Numbered from the stretch's first letter, positions 1 to 9,727 are shown. The stretch: DNA of 47,853 nt from Candidatus Adlerbacteria bacterium (GCA_903851045.1 CAINNF010000019.1:1-47853); one strand, 5' to 3'. Notes: generated from the letters alone by a model not told the origin. Numbers and translations are program-made.

Positions 1-1
1 C

Positions 2-1405
2 ACGATCACCGCGACCCTGTCCTCGGGCACGACGCAGCCGGTCGCGTTCTCTACTACGGGACTACCGTCGGGCGTGACCGCTTCATACTCGCAGACCTCC
101 TGTAGTCCAACCTGCTCCACGACGCTTACCCTAACCGCAAGCGCGAGTGCCGCGACGGGCACCGTACCGGTCACCGTGACAGGAACCTCGGGCACCACAA
201 CCAGATCGACCTCGTTCAACCTCACCGTGGCAGCGCCGGTGGTGCCACCGACCGGGAATAATATCATCCCTAATCCGTCTCTGGAGGACCCGGCGAGCGA
301 TCCGAACGCGACCGCTCCTACCAGCTGGTTTACTGAAGGGTGGGGGACCAATAAGACGACCTATACCTACTTGAAAACGGGAGGGCACACAGGCAGTCGT
401 GCCGTCAAAGTACAGATGACTTCGTACACGGACGGAGATGCGAAGTGGACGTATAATCCGATAACGGTGACGCCGGGTGACACCTACACGTTCTCCGACT
501 GGTATCAGTCGGCCACGACGACGCATGTGGTCATCGAATTTACGTTGACGGATAATACCCAGTACTACATCGAGATGCGCACCGCCACGACCACTGCGGC
601 GAACGAATGGAAGAAGTATCAACAGGATTTCGTGATCCCATTCAATGCGAAGTCGGTTCGGGTCTTCCACATGATAGAGGCGGTTGGTAGCTTGGTCACC
701 GACGACTACTCGCTCGTGAAGACTATCCCGGTCGGGTTCGCGCGACCGATCGTCACACTTACGTTCGACAATGGCTTCGAGGACAATATCACCACAGTGA
801 TACCACTCCTCGACCAGTTCGGCTACAAGGTCACGTATTGTTTCTCGACCGAGTATGTCGAGGGGGTGCCGAGCGCCATGACGACGACACAAACGATAGC
901 GAACCATGGTCACGAGGTGTGTTCGCACTCGGTGCATCACGACCAGGGCGATCTGGTGACATTAACACCGACACAGCTTGACTATGAGCTCGGGCATTCG
1001 CAGGCATACTTGCAGCAGCTGACCGGTCAGCCGGTTCGTAACTACATCTCGCCGTTCGGTTCGTACAACGACTTCTCTCTCCAGTTCGTGAAAAAATATT
1101 ATCGCTCGCACCGTACCACCGACGAGGGTTACAATAGCAAAGAGAATTTCGACCAGTACCGTATCATCGTGCAGAACATGGAGAATACGACGACGATGGC
1201 ACAGTACAAGAGTTGGGTGGACGAGGCGATCAAAGACAAGGCTTGGCTGATGTTGGTGTATCATCGCGTCGCGAGCGACCCGACCTTGTACGATACCCCG
1301 TTGGCGGATTTCCAGCCGCAGCTGCAGTATCTTAAAGACAAGGGTATTGCGGTCGAGACGACCGACCAAGCGCTGGATGAGCTCATCCCTCAGGTTACTC
1401 CCTAA
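2..1405 (+). CDS. Polysaccharide deacetylase (NodB-type) with N-terminal Ig-like/carbohydrate-binding-like region; 5' partial
   Basis: Frame is open to the window edge (TITATLSSGTTQPVAFSTTG... precedes the track's GTG at 74). NodB-like motifs: VTLTFDNGFEDN, HEVCSHSVHHD, YISPFGSYND. Confidence 0.82.
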   Translation, partial: TITATLSSGTTQPVAFSTTGLPSGVTASYSQTSCSPTCSTTLTLTASASAATGTVPVTVTGTSGTTTRSTSFNLTVAAPVVPPTGNNIIPNPSLEDPASDPNATAPTSWFTEGWGTNKTTYTYLKTGGHTGSRAVKVQMTSYTDGDAKWTYNPITVTPGDTYTFSDWYQSATTTHVVIEFTLTDNTQYYIEMRTATTTAANEWKKYQQDFVIPFNAKSVRVFHMIEAVGSLVTDDYSLVKTIPVGFARPIVTLTFDNGFEDNITTVIPLLDQFGYKVTYCFSTEYVEGVPSAMTTTQTIANHGHEVCSHSVHHDQGDLVTLTPTQLDYELGHSQAYLQQLTGQPVRNYISPFGSYNDFSLQFVKKYYRSHRTTDEGYNSKENFDQYRIIVQNMENTTTMAQYKSWVDEAIKDKAWLMLVYHRVASDPTLYDTPLADFQPQLQYLKDKGIAVETTDQALDELIPQVTP

Positions 1406-1435
1406 ACCAGAGCATGCAAGGGTTCTCTATAATTC

Positions 1436-1467
1436 ACACCACCGCGCTCGAATGAGCGCGGTGGTGT
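1436..1467 (+). terminator. Strong hairpin 3' of the deacetylase gene
   Basis: ACACCACCGCGCTC-GAAT-GAGCGCGGTGGTGT, perfect 14-bp stem; no clear U tract. Confidence 0.6.
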
Positions 1468-1553
1468 TGTGTAGCGATGGTCCTTGGTGTTCATCGATCT
1501 TGCTCGACTTTTCCACAGAAAAAAATGACTTATGTTGGTGGTAGAATAACTCG

Positions 1554-2891
1554 ATGAAGCGAACACTGTTCATCGTCGCGCTCGTTACCTGTTCGGTCGG
1601 TGCTGCATCGTGTGCCGCGTGGTATGGGTGGCGCATGCATGAAAGCAAACCCTTGCAGGCGGCCGCGACGTCTGCGGTCCAGTATCGCACCCCGCAAGAG
1701 GCGGAGGATGTGTATGTCCGTTTCGACATGGAGGCGTACGACATCATGCTGGCGAACTTTTGGAAGCAGGCGGGAGATGCCGACACGGCAGGACTCTTCG
1801 AGAAATCGCTCCAAAAAGCCGCAAGTACCACGAACGTCACACTCGCGAGTTCGACGCGCGCAGGCACCGCCGCGATGCTTGCAAACACCTTCAAAAAAGC
1901 GGGAAGTCCCGAAGCAGAGAAGGCGCTCGCACTCCTCACGCTCCAGGTCGCGCTATACAACCTACCTCCTGCGGGACGCGACCAACTGTTGTCAGCTGCG
2001 CTCGCGACCCAGCTGAAGAACGAGGTCGAGAACGTGAACCCGAACAACGACCTCTACCAAAACCTCGGTGTGTCTTCGGGTGCCACGATCGAACAGGTGG
2101 ACGAGGCATATGCACAAAAGAAAGCGGTACTCGAAGGGACAACGTCGCCACAGGGTCAGGCTGAGCTCAAACAAGCGACCTACGCGCATAAGGTGCTCAC
2201 TAGTACGTCCGCGAAGGCGCAATACGACACCAACAAGGCCGAGCCGACCGTGTTCATGCACATGCTCGCTTCGAACACGCTGTACCTGTACATAAGCAAG
2301 ATCGCGCCGACCACCATCAACGAACTCCTGATGGATATCGAACAGGCGAGCACGACGCCGCAGACGAGCTTGATACTCGACTTTCGCGGGAACATCGGTG
2401 GGGACCTGAGCTTCGCGCAGAACGTCATGTCGATGTTCGAGGGACCGAACGCCTACGCGTTCGACCTGTTCCATCAGGGTACGTACGATGCGCAGCGCAC
2501 GCCGAACTTCGGTCCTTTACCCGCGCTCGCGAAGTACAAAGAGATCGCCATACTCGTCGACAATATGACGCAGTCGACCGCAGAGCTCACCTCTTCCTCC
2601 TTGCGGCGATTTCGGTTCGGCTACATCGTGGGCACGAAAAGCCGCGGATGGGGGACGGTCGAGAAGGAATTCGCGCTCAAGACCGTCATCGACCCGAAGG
2701 AGACGTACGCGCTCCTGCTCGTTATCGACCTCACCCTTGGGGGTGACCAACAACCGATCGAGCAGAACGGCGTCAAGCCGGACGTGGACACGAGCGCCCC
2801 GGGCTGGCAGAACAACCTATCCACCTACTTCCACTCATCGTCCTTGATCCAAGCCCTCAAACAAGTGGCAACCACCCCGCCGCTGCAGTAG
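1554..2891 (+). CDS. Exported S41-family (C-terminal processing/tail-specific) peptidase with internal J-like segment
   Basis: N-terminal hydrophobic signal. S41-like LILDFRGNIGGDL, VDNMTQSTAELTSSSL and GTKSRGWG. J-domain-like NDLYQNLGVSSGATIEQVDEAYAQKKAVLEG...YAHKVLTSTSAKAQYD. Confidence 0.72.
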   Translation: MKRTLFIVALVTCSVGAASCAAWYGWRMHESKPLQAAATSAVQYRTPQEAEDVYVRFDMEAYDIMLANFWKQAGDADTAGLFEKSLQKAASTTNVTLASSTRAGTAAMLANTFKKAGSPEAEKALALLTLQVALYNLPPAGRDQLLSAALATQLKNEVENVNPNNDLYQNLGVSSGATIEQVDEAYAQKKAVLEGTTSPQGQAELKQATYAHKVLTSTSAKAQYDTNKAEPTVFMHMLASNTLYLYISKIAPTTINELLMDIEQASTTPQTSLILDFRGNIGGDLSFAQNVMSMFEGPNAYAFDLFHQGTYDAQRTPNFGPLPALAKYKEIAILVDNMTQSTAELTSSSLRRFRFGYIVGTKSRGWGTVEKEFALKTVIDPKETYALLLVIDLTLGGDQQPIEQNGVKPDVDTSAPGWQNNLSTYFHSSSLIQALKQVATTPPLQ

Positions 2892-2910
2892 GTGTAGAAA
2901 TAGAAAAGCG

Positions 2911-2932
2911 CCCCAATCTCTTGGGGCGCGCG
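2911..2932. terminator. Bidirectional terminator-like hairpin between convergent genes
   Basis: GCGCCCCAA-TCTC-TTGGGGCGC between genes ending at 2891 (+) and 2951 (-). Confidence 0.6.
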
Positions 2933-2950
2933 CACGTGTCGGAAAGAACA

Positions 2951-3883
2951 TCAGGTTTTTGGATGTGACTCATCCGCGGTAAGGGTGTGCCAACTGTATT
3001 GGTAAAGCAATTCGAACCGCTCCACGTGTTGGCGATGTGTCGGATCGAACGCGTTGCGACGTACATGTTCGATCATCTCACCGAACGCTGCGGTTTCCTT
3101 CACGCTCGGGGGGCTGATCCGCCCTGCGTGTCTGATCGGCACATCCATCACGACTTTTGAACCGCGCATGACACGCGGGTCATCGCCACGGTCGTCCGTG
3201 TAGTACGGAGAGAGTGCAACGAGCCGGGTGCCAAGAAAGCACGCTTCTTCTAGGTCGTGAGTGACGAAGAACACCGTCAATTGGTATTCTCGCCACAACT
3301 CCAAGAGCCAGAGCTGCATGTTCTCGCGCGTGCTCGGGTCCAGTGCCGAGAACGGTTCGTCCATAAGTACGATTTTTGGTCGCTGGAAGAGCGTCTGCAC
3401 GATCGCGACCCGCTGACTTTGTCCGCCAGAGAGCTGCGCTGGGTACTTGTGTGCGTGCTCCGCGATGCCCGCTTTTTTGAGAAACTGCATCGCTTCGTCA
3501 CGCTTCGCACGATACTCGCCGGTCGTTCGCCAGAACACCGAGTGTCGGAGCCGGTCGCCCGCGAGAACGTTCTGAAGTACGGTCAGATGGGGAAGAAGCG
3601 AATAGTTCTGGTAGACGATGCCTCTGGAGAGGTCTGGTCGCATGACCGGATCTCCATACACGAAGACTTCGCCTGCGAGCGGTGTATCCTGCCCGAGAAC
3701 AATCCTCAGGAGTGTCGACTTACCACAACCTGACGGACCGACGATGGCGGTGAGGTCACGCGGCGGTACCGACAGGTCAATGTTATCCAGGACCATACGA
3801 CCGCCGAATCCTTGATACAGATTTTCAGCGTGTACAGCACTGACTGCACGAAAGTCATCAGGCCCAGCCTTTGCTGTGTCCAA
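2951..3883 (-). CDS. ABC transporter ATP-binding protein (nitrate/sulfonate/taurine type)
   Basis: Walker A GPSGCGKST, signature LSGGQSQRVAI, Walker B IVLMDEPFSALD, H-loop VTHD. Confidence 0.92.
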   Translation of the reverse strand: MDTAKAGPDDFRAVSAVHAENLYQGFGGRMVLDNIDLSVPPRDLTAIVGPSGCGKSTLLRIVLGQDTPLAGEVFVYGDPVMRPDLSRGIVYQNYSLLPHLTVLQNVLAGDRLRHSVFWRTTGEYRAKRDEAMQFLKKAGIAEHAHKYPAQLSGGQSQRVAIVQTLFQRPKIVLMDEPFSALDPSTRENMQLWLLELWREYQLTVFFVTHDLEEACFLGTRLVALSPYYTDDRGDDPRVMRGSKVVMDVPIRHAGRISPPSVKETAAFGEMIEHVRRNAFDPTHRQHVERFELLYQYSWHTLTADESHPKT

Positions 3884-3892
3884 GGTGCCCTC

Positions 3893-4729
3893 CTAACTCT
3901 TGCTGTTGTCGCTGGTATACCATGGGTACAACCAGCTTGTCAGTCTGCGGAGTATCGTGTCGAGCATAAAGCCCAGCAGTGTGATCCATAGGACGTATGG
4001 GTAGATGACATCCATGTTTTGGAGTCGTCGTGCCAAACTGATCCGGTATCCGAGTCCATCCGAGGCCGCTATCATCTCGGCCGCTATCAGGAAGAGCCAT
4101 GCCGAACCGAGCGCCAATCGAACGGCGCTCAATAGTCGTGGTATGATTTGTGGCAGTATCACGCGGTACACGACGCCAAGCTGTGTCGCACCGAGCGTCA
4201 GCGCCTTGACGGTCTGTTCGATCGGGATAGCAAGCGTGGCAAGATAGATGTCGCGCGTTATGACGAAGACCGTGCCGAAGAAGATCAGTGTCACCTTTGA
4301 CACTTCACCAACACCGAGCGCAATGAGCAAAATAGAGATCAGTGCGAGCGGTGGAATGATCGAGAGAAAGGTGATGAACGGGGCGAATGTGGCTCGAAAG
4401 CCAGGGAACATCGCCATGTTAACTCCAAGGACCAAGCCGATCGCGGCTGCTATATAGACGCCACAGAGAAGGCGTCCAAGGCTTGCGACGGTGTCTGTCC
4501 ACAGAAGTATCTGTCCCGCACCTTTGTTCGTTTCGGTCGCGAGACGCCACATGGTGTTCGCCATTTGTCCGAACGTCGGGAAGAGTTTCTCGTCTGGAGT
4601 AGCGGCATGCATCATCTCTGAGGTTACCGCATATCCCGCGACGAGAATCACAAATGGAAGCGCAGCAAGTATCCACCGCGCACCGTTCGGTTCAGCATAG
4701 ATGCCGAATATTCGTGGCGGCTTGTACAT
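3893..4729 (-). CDS. ABC transporter permease (TauC/SsuC-like)
   Basis: Multiple TM segments; EMIAASDGLGYRISLARRLQNMDVIYPYV resembles the BPD-permease EAA loop region; next to the ATPase and SBP genes. Confidence 0.88.
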   Translation of the reverse strand: MYKPPRIFGIYAEPNGARWILAALPFVILVAGYAVTSEMMHAATPDEKLFPTFGQMANTMWRLATETNKGAGQILLWTDTVASLGRLLCGVYIAAAIGLVLGVNMAMFPGFRATFAPFITFLSIIPPLALISILLIALGVGEVSKVTLIFFGTVFVITRDIYLATLAIPIEQTVKALTLGATQLGVVYRVILPQIIPRLLSAVRLALGSAWLFLIAAEMIAASDGLGYRISLARRLQNMDVIYPYVLWITLLGFMLDTILRRLTSWLYPWYTSDNSKS

Positions 4730-4767
4730 ACCGCGCGTTCCTTTCGGTATAGCAGAGTGAGCCGTGT

Positions 4768-4789
4768 CCCGGCAGCGAATGCTGCCGGG
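4768..4789 (-). promoter_or_regulatory. Intercistronic hairpin between SBP and permease genes
   Basis: CCCGGCAGC-GAAT-GCTGCCGGG perfect inverted repeat. Confidence 0.55.
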
Positions 4790-4806
4790 GTGGTATACGC
4801 TGTTCG

Positions 4807-5859
4807 TCAGAGCTGACCGACTGCCGCCAACTGTTCGTAGGTGGTCGTGAAGCGCAGCTTGATCTTCGTGGAGTCGCCGATGACGGTGCCGTCAGGAAAG
4901 GCGATACCGATCGCGTCGACGCTCTTCGCACCCTCGATGAGGTCGTGGTCGAAGACGAAGTGGCGGACGAACTCCATGGTGGTCCTCAGCTGAGGGGATG
5001 CCGTAAAGGATACGGCGGCCGCAGGTTGCGGGAACAGAGCGGTCGTACGCAGCTGCGCCCGAAACTCCTGAACGGTCGCGCCGGACTGTGCAGCCATCGT
5101 CGCGATCGCATCCGCCGCCGCAGTGTCAGCGCCGGACATGATACCGAGTGCTTCGTACCAGGCACCGGCCACTGCCTTCTTGCAGGGTTCGGACACTTTG
5201 GTATTGACCACGACCATGTCGATGATCTCGCCCGGGATCTTGGACGAGTCGAACACCAGATGCATGCCGGGGACGTTACGTCCCGTCATGAGCATCGGAT
5301 TCCAGGTCACGAATACGCTGCCAGATGGAGCGGTCGCGATCACCGATCCGATAGTGTCGTCGTCCACCTGGTGCCGTGTGACCGAATTGTCTTGGTAGCC
5401 GTTCAGCTTGAGGGCGCGCGCGAGCAGATAGTCGCTCACTGAGCCGACGACGAGATTCGCTTCACGTCCCACAATGTTCTTCAGTCCAACCCCCTCGGGG
5501 CCCGAGACCAGGATGCCGTCGTTGCCGTTGGAGAAGTCGCCGATGGCGATGACGGTCGAATCCGTACCCGCTGCTGCGGTTCCGGTCAGGACGTCGATGT
5601 TGGACACCGACACGCCTTCGAAGGCACCGTTGGAGTACTGAGTGAGGGACTCGACATATTTGTCGAGGTAGGTGAACGTCAGCTTGACGTCGTATTTCTT
5701 ACCCCATTTGGCGGCGATGCCGCTACTCTGGATATAGCCGAGTGGTTCCCATCCGACGTAGCGGCTCCAGGCGATGTTGCAGCGATCGGCTGCATACGAT
5801 GAGGAGGCGCCCATGAGGAGCAGCAGAGCCGCGCCACATCCGAGAAGGATCTTTCGCAT
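4807..5859 (-). CDS. ABC transporter substrate-binding protein, TauA-like; resembles the urea carboxylase-region SBP family (TIGR03427-like)
   Basis: Signal peptide ...SSSYAAD; YVGWEPLGYIQSSGI, GDFSNGNDGILV, FDSSKIPGEIIDMVVVNT, GIAFPDGT resemble that family from memory. Confidence 0.82.
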   Translation of the reverse strand: MRKILLGCGAALLLLMGASSSYAADRCNIAWSRYVGWEPLGYIQSSGIAAKWGKKYDVKLTFTYLDKYVESLTQYSNGAFEGVSVSNIDVLTGTAAAGTDSTVIAIGDFSNGNDGILVSGPEGVGLKNIVGREANLVVGSVSDYLLARALKLNGYQDNSVTRHQVDDDTIGSVIATAPSGSVFVTWNPMLMTGRNVPGMHLVFDSSKIPGEIIDMVVVNTKVSEPCKKAVAGAWYEALGIMSGADTAAADAIATMAAQSGATVQEFRAQLRTTALFPQPAAAVSFTASPQLRTTMEFVRHFVFDHDLIEGAKSVDAIGIAFPDGTVIGDSTKIKLRFTTTYEQLAAVGQL

Positions 5860-5894
5860 GGTCTATTCCTTTTGCGAAGTGTGTCGAAGAACTT

Positions 5895-5968
5895 CCTGTT
5901 TCGGCTCTCTTGAGCCTTCATCAGTCGGGACTGGGGTCGCACAAGGCGACGCCCCATCCCGAGACAGG
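5895..5968 (-). ncRNA. Candidate type III hammerhead ribozyme in the 5' leader of the SBP gene
   Basis: Minus strand: CCTGTC^TCGGGA-TGGGGCGTCGCCTTGTGCGACCCCAG-TCCCGA-CTGATGA-A-GGCTC-AAGA-GAGCC-GAAACAGG. Stem III CCUGU/ACAGG, GUC cleavage triplet, 6-bp stem I, CUGAUGA and GAAA core, 5-bp stem II with one extra A. Confidence 0.75.
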
Positions 5969-5969
5969 T

Positions 5970-5991
5970 GGGGCTCTCGTGCGAGAGCCCC
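5970..5991 (-). terminator. Hairpin immediately 5' of the hammerhead candidate
   Basis: GGGGCTCTC-GTGC-GAGAGCCCC. Confidence 0.5.
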
Positions 5992-6079
5992 AAGTTGTGT
6001 AGTTGTTCAAAAGAACTTTCAGGGCGGATACCCTGTGTCTCTTTCAGCTACATAGAAGTTTTTTGTTCTCTTGGTTTTT

Positions 6080-7300
6080 TTAGAATCGTTTCGACGGGTC
6101 TTTCACCTCCGTAAATTCGGCATCGATGATCGAAGCCGCTTTCCCGCCGCGCTCCATCCGACGGATGTCGGCTTCGTTCTCGTCCGTCGCTGAGAGCAGG
6201 GTGTCGATCTCTTGCTTCAGTACGGGCAGAGAGTTAGTCTTGTAGCGAGCGATCTCGTTCAGAGAGGCGCGGGCTTTGGCGAAGGCCTGCAGTAGTCGCG
6301 TCAGGTCCTGTCCATCACCAGTTGCTTGCTTGTAGACCTCTACTCCTTGTGTTTGGAGCGTGTCCGCAGCCCTCTCCAGCATGGTTTGGGCTGTGTTTTC
6401 GAGTGCCTCGAATTTTGTCAGAGTAGTCCTTTGGTCGGCAAGCGCAAGCAGTAGCGTGGCGGCGACCCTAAGTACTTCGACCGAGTCGTCACAGCCCTGA
6501 TTCACACCCTCCAAGAGTTGGATATTGTTTTGGACAACGAGGCCGTTTGCCTGTATGCCGAACTGGTTGGTCCCGCGTCGCTTAAGGAGCGCCTTTTGAC
6601 GAAGGCGCAGCGGGAACAAGATCTCCTCCTGCAAAAACCGTTTCTGGTCACCTGCAGGAAGGTGTTCGAGTTCAGTTTCGACCTTCTTGTCGATCGCGAG
6701 CAAGTACTTGATTTTCCGCTCCAGCGCCAAAGTTTTCTGACGTCTGGCAACGATGTCGTCGCGCAGCGTTGCATTATCCCGCTTCAGCGTCTCGCCTTCT
6801 TTTTTTACCGAGTTCACGATGGCGCTGATTGATTCCCCAGCACTCTGAAGTTTGAGGAGATATCTCTGTACTGGACGTCCCACGCCAGGAATAAAGCTAA
6901 ACATGTGAGCGAGGGTACCGACAGTAAAGTCTCTTCCGACGGGATCGAGTGCTTGCATGGTCTGCTGCAACTCTAACAATCCGTTCGCCAAGACACCACC
7001 ATCGTCTGCCCGCGCTGCGAGCAGTTTAAGCGGCTGGTTGAGTAGTGCGCTTTGTGACCCGCTAGCAAGAACGTCAGCACCGAGATTTTCAACCTCTTGG
7101 CGCTTTCTCTCCTGCACATCGAATGCAGTACCGCTGATCGACAGCAGATCGCGAACGTATGCTCCAGCTTCAGCGTCGATGTCGCGGTCAACGGCTGGGT
7201 CAAACGTGACAGCTTGTGCTGGTACAGGAACCAGTTCCTGTTTGATAGCGGCGACAGGAAGTTCGAGTTTCAGTGGCTTGTCAGTTATGGTTTCCGACAT
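6080..7300 (-). CDS. TelA-like toxic anion resistance family protein
   Basis: Helical TelA-like sequence (VGTLAHMFSFIPGVGRPVQRYLLKLQSAGESISAIVNSVKKEGETLKRDNATL... LNEIARYKTNSLPVLKQEID). Confidence 0.82.
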   Translation of the reverse strand: MSETITDKPLKLELPVAAIKQELVPVPAQAVTFDPAVDRDIDAEAGAYVRDLLSISGTAFDVQERKRQEVENLGADVLASGSQSALLNQPLKLLAARADDGGVLANGLLELQQTMQALDPVGRDFTVGTLAHMFSFIPGVGRPVQRYLLKLQSAGESISAIVNSVKKEGETLKRDNATLRDDIVARRQKTLALERKIKYLLAIDKKVETELEHLPAGDQKRFLQEEILFPLRLRQKALLKRRGTNQFGIQANGLVVQNNIQLLEGVNQGCDDSVEVLRVAATLLLALADQRTTLTKFEALENTAQTMLERAADTLQTQGVEVYKQATGDGQDLTRLLQAFAKARASLNEIARYKTNSLPVLKQEIDTLLSATDENEADIRRMERGGKAASIIDAEFTEVKDPSKRF

Positions 7301-7312
7301 GGTTCACACCTC

Positions 7313-8122
7313 TTACTGTTGCATGTTTCGTTTGTCGTAGATGCCAGCACGGCTGGCGAGTCGGGCGAGTTCGCTAATGGCTGTTTCGTAGTCCATCGTT
7401 GCTCTACCGACCTTCGTTTCAATCCTCGCGATAGCGATGGTGGTCTCGGTAAGGACCGTGACCGCTTTCTCGCTGTACGCGACGATCGCGTTGACGCCGC
7501 GCTTCACGTCGGCGATGAGGGTAAGGCGCTTGGTGAGCGCCTCTCGCTCGTCTCCTTCGGTGGCGTGCGCGAGCTCAGTCTCGAGTCGCGCAGTATCGAT
7601 GTTCTCGATGCTGCGCAGCTGTCTCGCCGCCGACTCGAGCGTGTCGAGGGCGGCGAGATATACCTGTTCGGCAGTGCCGAGGTATCGAGCATAGGTCAGC
7701 TCGGTCGGCTGCAGTTGTGTGCCGAGCACCTCCTTAAGCCGTTCGTATTGTGCCTTGAGTGCGGCAAGCTGTTGCACACCGTCCTCAAAACCAAGCACCT
7801 CGAACTCTCGGCGAAGCCGGTTGGGGAACGCAGCCAGGTAGTCTTGCTGCGTGGCTCGGAGCTCTGCCAAGTAATGCTGCGCGAACCACTCGTATCGGAA
7901 GAAGTAGTTCACGATGAAACTACTAATGCCGACCGTGCAGATCGCGAGTCCTCCATAGAACGCCCACGGGACGATAAGCAGCAGTCCCGCAGTGAGTCCA
8001 ACGATGCCGACCGTTGTGGGGTAGAGGGTGATGGGTAGGCTGACGGTGGCTTCTGCCACCGCCTTCCCGACCGCCCCTGGTGAGTAGTCGATCAGTGCGG
8101 GCGGTCCTGTTTTTTCGTCCAT
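7313..8122 (-). CDS. XpaC-like (5-bromo-4-chloroindolyl phosphate hydrolysis family) membrane protein, tentative
   Basis: Two TM segments then a coiled-coil domain; directly upstream of telA, the usual XpaC-TelA pairing. Start at 8122 chosen by AAGGAG RBS. Confidence 0.5.
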   Translation of the reverse strand: MDEKTGPPALIDYSPGAVGKAVAEATVSLPITLYPTTVGIVGLTAGLLLIVPWAFYGGLAICTVGISSFIVNYFFRYEWFAQHYLAELRATQQDYLAAFPNRLRREFEVLGFEDGVQQLAALKAQYERLKEVLGTQLQPTELTYARYLGTAEQVYLAALDTLESAARQLRSIENIDTARLETELAHATEGDEREALTKRLTLIADVKRGVNAIVAYSEKAVTVLTETTIAIARIETKVGRATMDYETAISELARLASRAGIYDKRNMQQ

Positions 8123-8132
8123 AGGCATCTCC

Positions 8133-9689
8133 TTATTCGCTGAGAAGAAGTAGGTCCACTCTCGGCAAGCGATCCATATAGCTTCGGTAGCTTTCGCCCC
8201 GATCTTGCGGCAATGGTCGCGCCGAGCCGAACCCAGCCACACGAATGCGGTTGGGGTCGATGTTGTACGTGACCTGCAGGTAGCGAGCCACGGCTTCGGC
8301 GCGTTCGGTCGAGAGCTCCTTATTTGCCGCTTCGTCACCGCCTGGTTTGGTATGACCTTCCACACGGATGCGATATCCAGGGAAGGTGCGCAGTGTCTCG
8401 ACCGTTTGGTCGAGCTGCTGTTTACCAGTCAACGTGAGTTGGTTGTTGCCGGACTGAAAGACGATCGGGCGCACCTTAAGCGTACCGACTGGTTTCAGGT
8501 TCGCCCATCCAGAATCATTCAACGGTGAAAACTGGCGGGCGAGCGAATCGACATTCGCCTGTGCCGCTGCGGTCTTGAGAGTCTCGTCAGCGTAGAGAGC
8601 GCCTACGAAGGTCGCATTGAAGATCAAACGAGCGTCCCCGTTCGGTAGGGGATTATTCGGCAGACCGTAGTAATCGGTCAAGACTCGTGCGGTCGTGTTG
8701 ATGACATCGACGATGCCGAACGAAGGGATGCCGCTGGTCGTGTTACCAAGGCCGAACCACTCTGTAGCATTCTCTCCCAGCGTATACCACTGGATGCCAC
8801 GGAGTATGATATCGGCTTGTTCACTGGTGACGCCCGAGTACTTCGCGACCGCAAGGCGGAGTTCCGCCGGGTGGTCTTTGTAGTACGAGAGCGTCTTCCA
8901 GTAATTGGCGAGCACTAACCGTACGACGTCTGGATGATCTCGACCGAAGTCGCGATTGACCAGAAAGACGTCGTTGATAAGCTTGTCGGTCTGGTCGGTC
9001 CCGATGAGTTTGACCATGCCTGGCAGAGCCAGAGCCTTGGTCACATCAGGTTCCCACAGCACCGCAACTTGTGCATCACCGGCAACGAGTCGTTTGAGAG
9101 CCTCGTTCGATCCGTCCGTCGGTACCCGCCATGCGCCAGCACGATTGCGCAGCAGTGGGATGTCGAAGTCGACGGCAATTGCTTTGAGCAGGTAGTCGCT
9201 CGGGGATTCGGGCGTCAGCGCGACCTTGATGTTCAGGTTGGTCTTCAGTCCGTCGAGGTTCGTGACCGCAGCACTGTTCGCCACGATGGCGTCAGCGCCG
9301 CGAGAACGATCGATCACGAAGCTGATGGTGGCCGGGTAGCTGTTTGCACGCCCGTATTCTATGTATGAGTCCACGGTGCCGACCGCAAGTGACAAGTCAC
9401 CGGTCTGCAGATTGTGATATCGCGTGGCGTACTTTGCCTGGTCGTCGCGGCACTCCAACGTATATCCTTCGGCTAGCATCCGCGCCTGCATTTGTTGGGA
9501 GCAAAGCGGGAAGTAACCGACGAAGTTGTCCATACCGATGACGACGCGGCCTTTTGAGCTTGCGGCGGCGCTGGTTTGGATCTCGTGATGCTCCGCGAAG
9601 ATCGGCCGGCTCAGCTTGAAGGTAATAATGAGCAGCAGGGCCACCATGAGTGCCAAAGCTGCTCCGACAAGACGGCGGTTCTGCGCCAT
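8133..9689 (-). CDS. Periplasmic substrate-binding domain fused to C-terminal OmpA-like domain
   Basis: N-terminal anchor; SBP-like VVIGMDNFVGYFPL...; OmpA-like YRIRVEGHTKPGGDEAANKELSTERAEAVARYLQ...NRIRVAGFGSARP. Confidence 0.82.
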   Translation of the reverse strand: MAQNRRLVGAALALMVALLLIITFKLSRPIFAEHHEIQTSAAASSKGRVVIGMDNFVGYFPLCSQQMQARMLAEGYTLECRDDQAKYATRYHNLQTGDLSLAVGTVDSYIEYGRANSYPATISFVIDRSRGADAIVANSAAVTNLDGLKTNLNIKVALTPESPSDYLLKAIAVDFDIPLLRNRAGAWRVPTDGSNEALKRLVAGDAQVAVLWEPDVTKALALPGMVKLIGTDQTDKLINDVFLVNRDFGRDHPDVVRLVLANYWKTLSYYKDHPAELRLAVAKYSGVTSEQADIILRGIQWYTLGENATEWFGLGNTTSGIPSFGIVDVINTTARVLTDYYGLPNNPLPNGDARLIFNATFVGALYADETLKTAAAQANVDSLARQFSPLNDSGWANLKPVGTLKVRPIVFQSGNNQLTLTGKQQLDQTVETLRTFPGYRIRVEGHTKPGGDEAANKELSTERAEAVARYLQVTYNIDPNRIRVAGFGSARPLPQDRGESYRSYMDRLPRVDLLLLSE

Positions 9690-9727
9690 CGGTATGGGTC
9701 CCTTTCAGAACTGGAATGAGAGTGAAT

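Noticed and set aside
131-940. 269-aa minus-strand ORF, and the many similar antisense ORFs across the GC-rich region
   Set aside because: They lie opposite well-supported genes, are Arg/His-rich and low-complexity, and have no recognisable motifs; shadow ORFs of GC-rich coding sequence.
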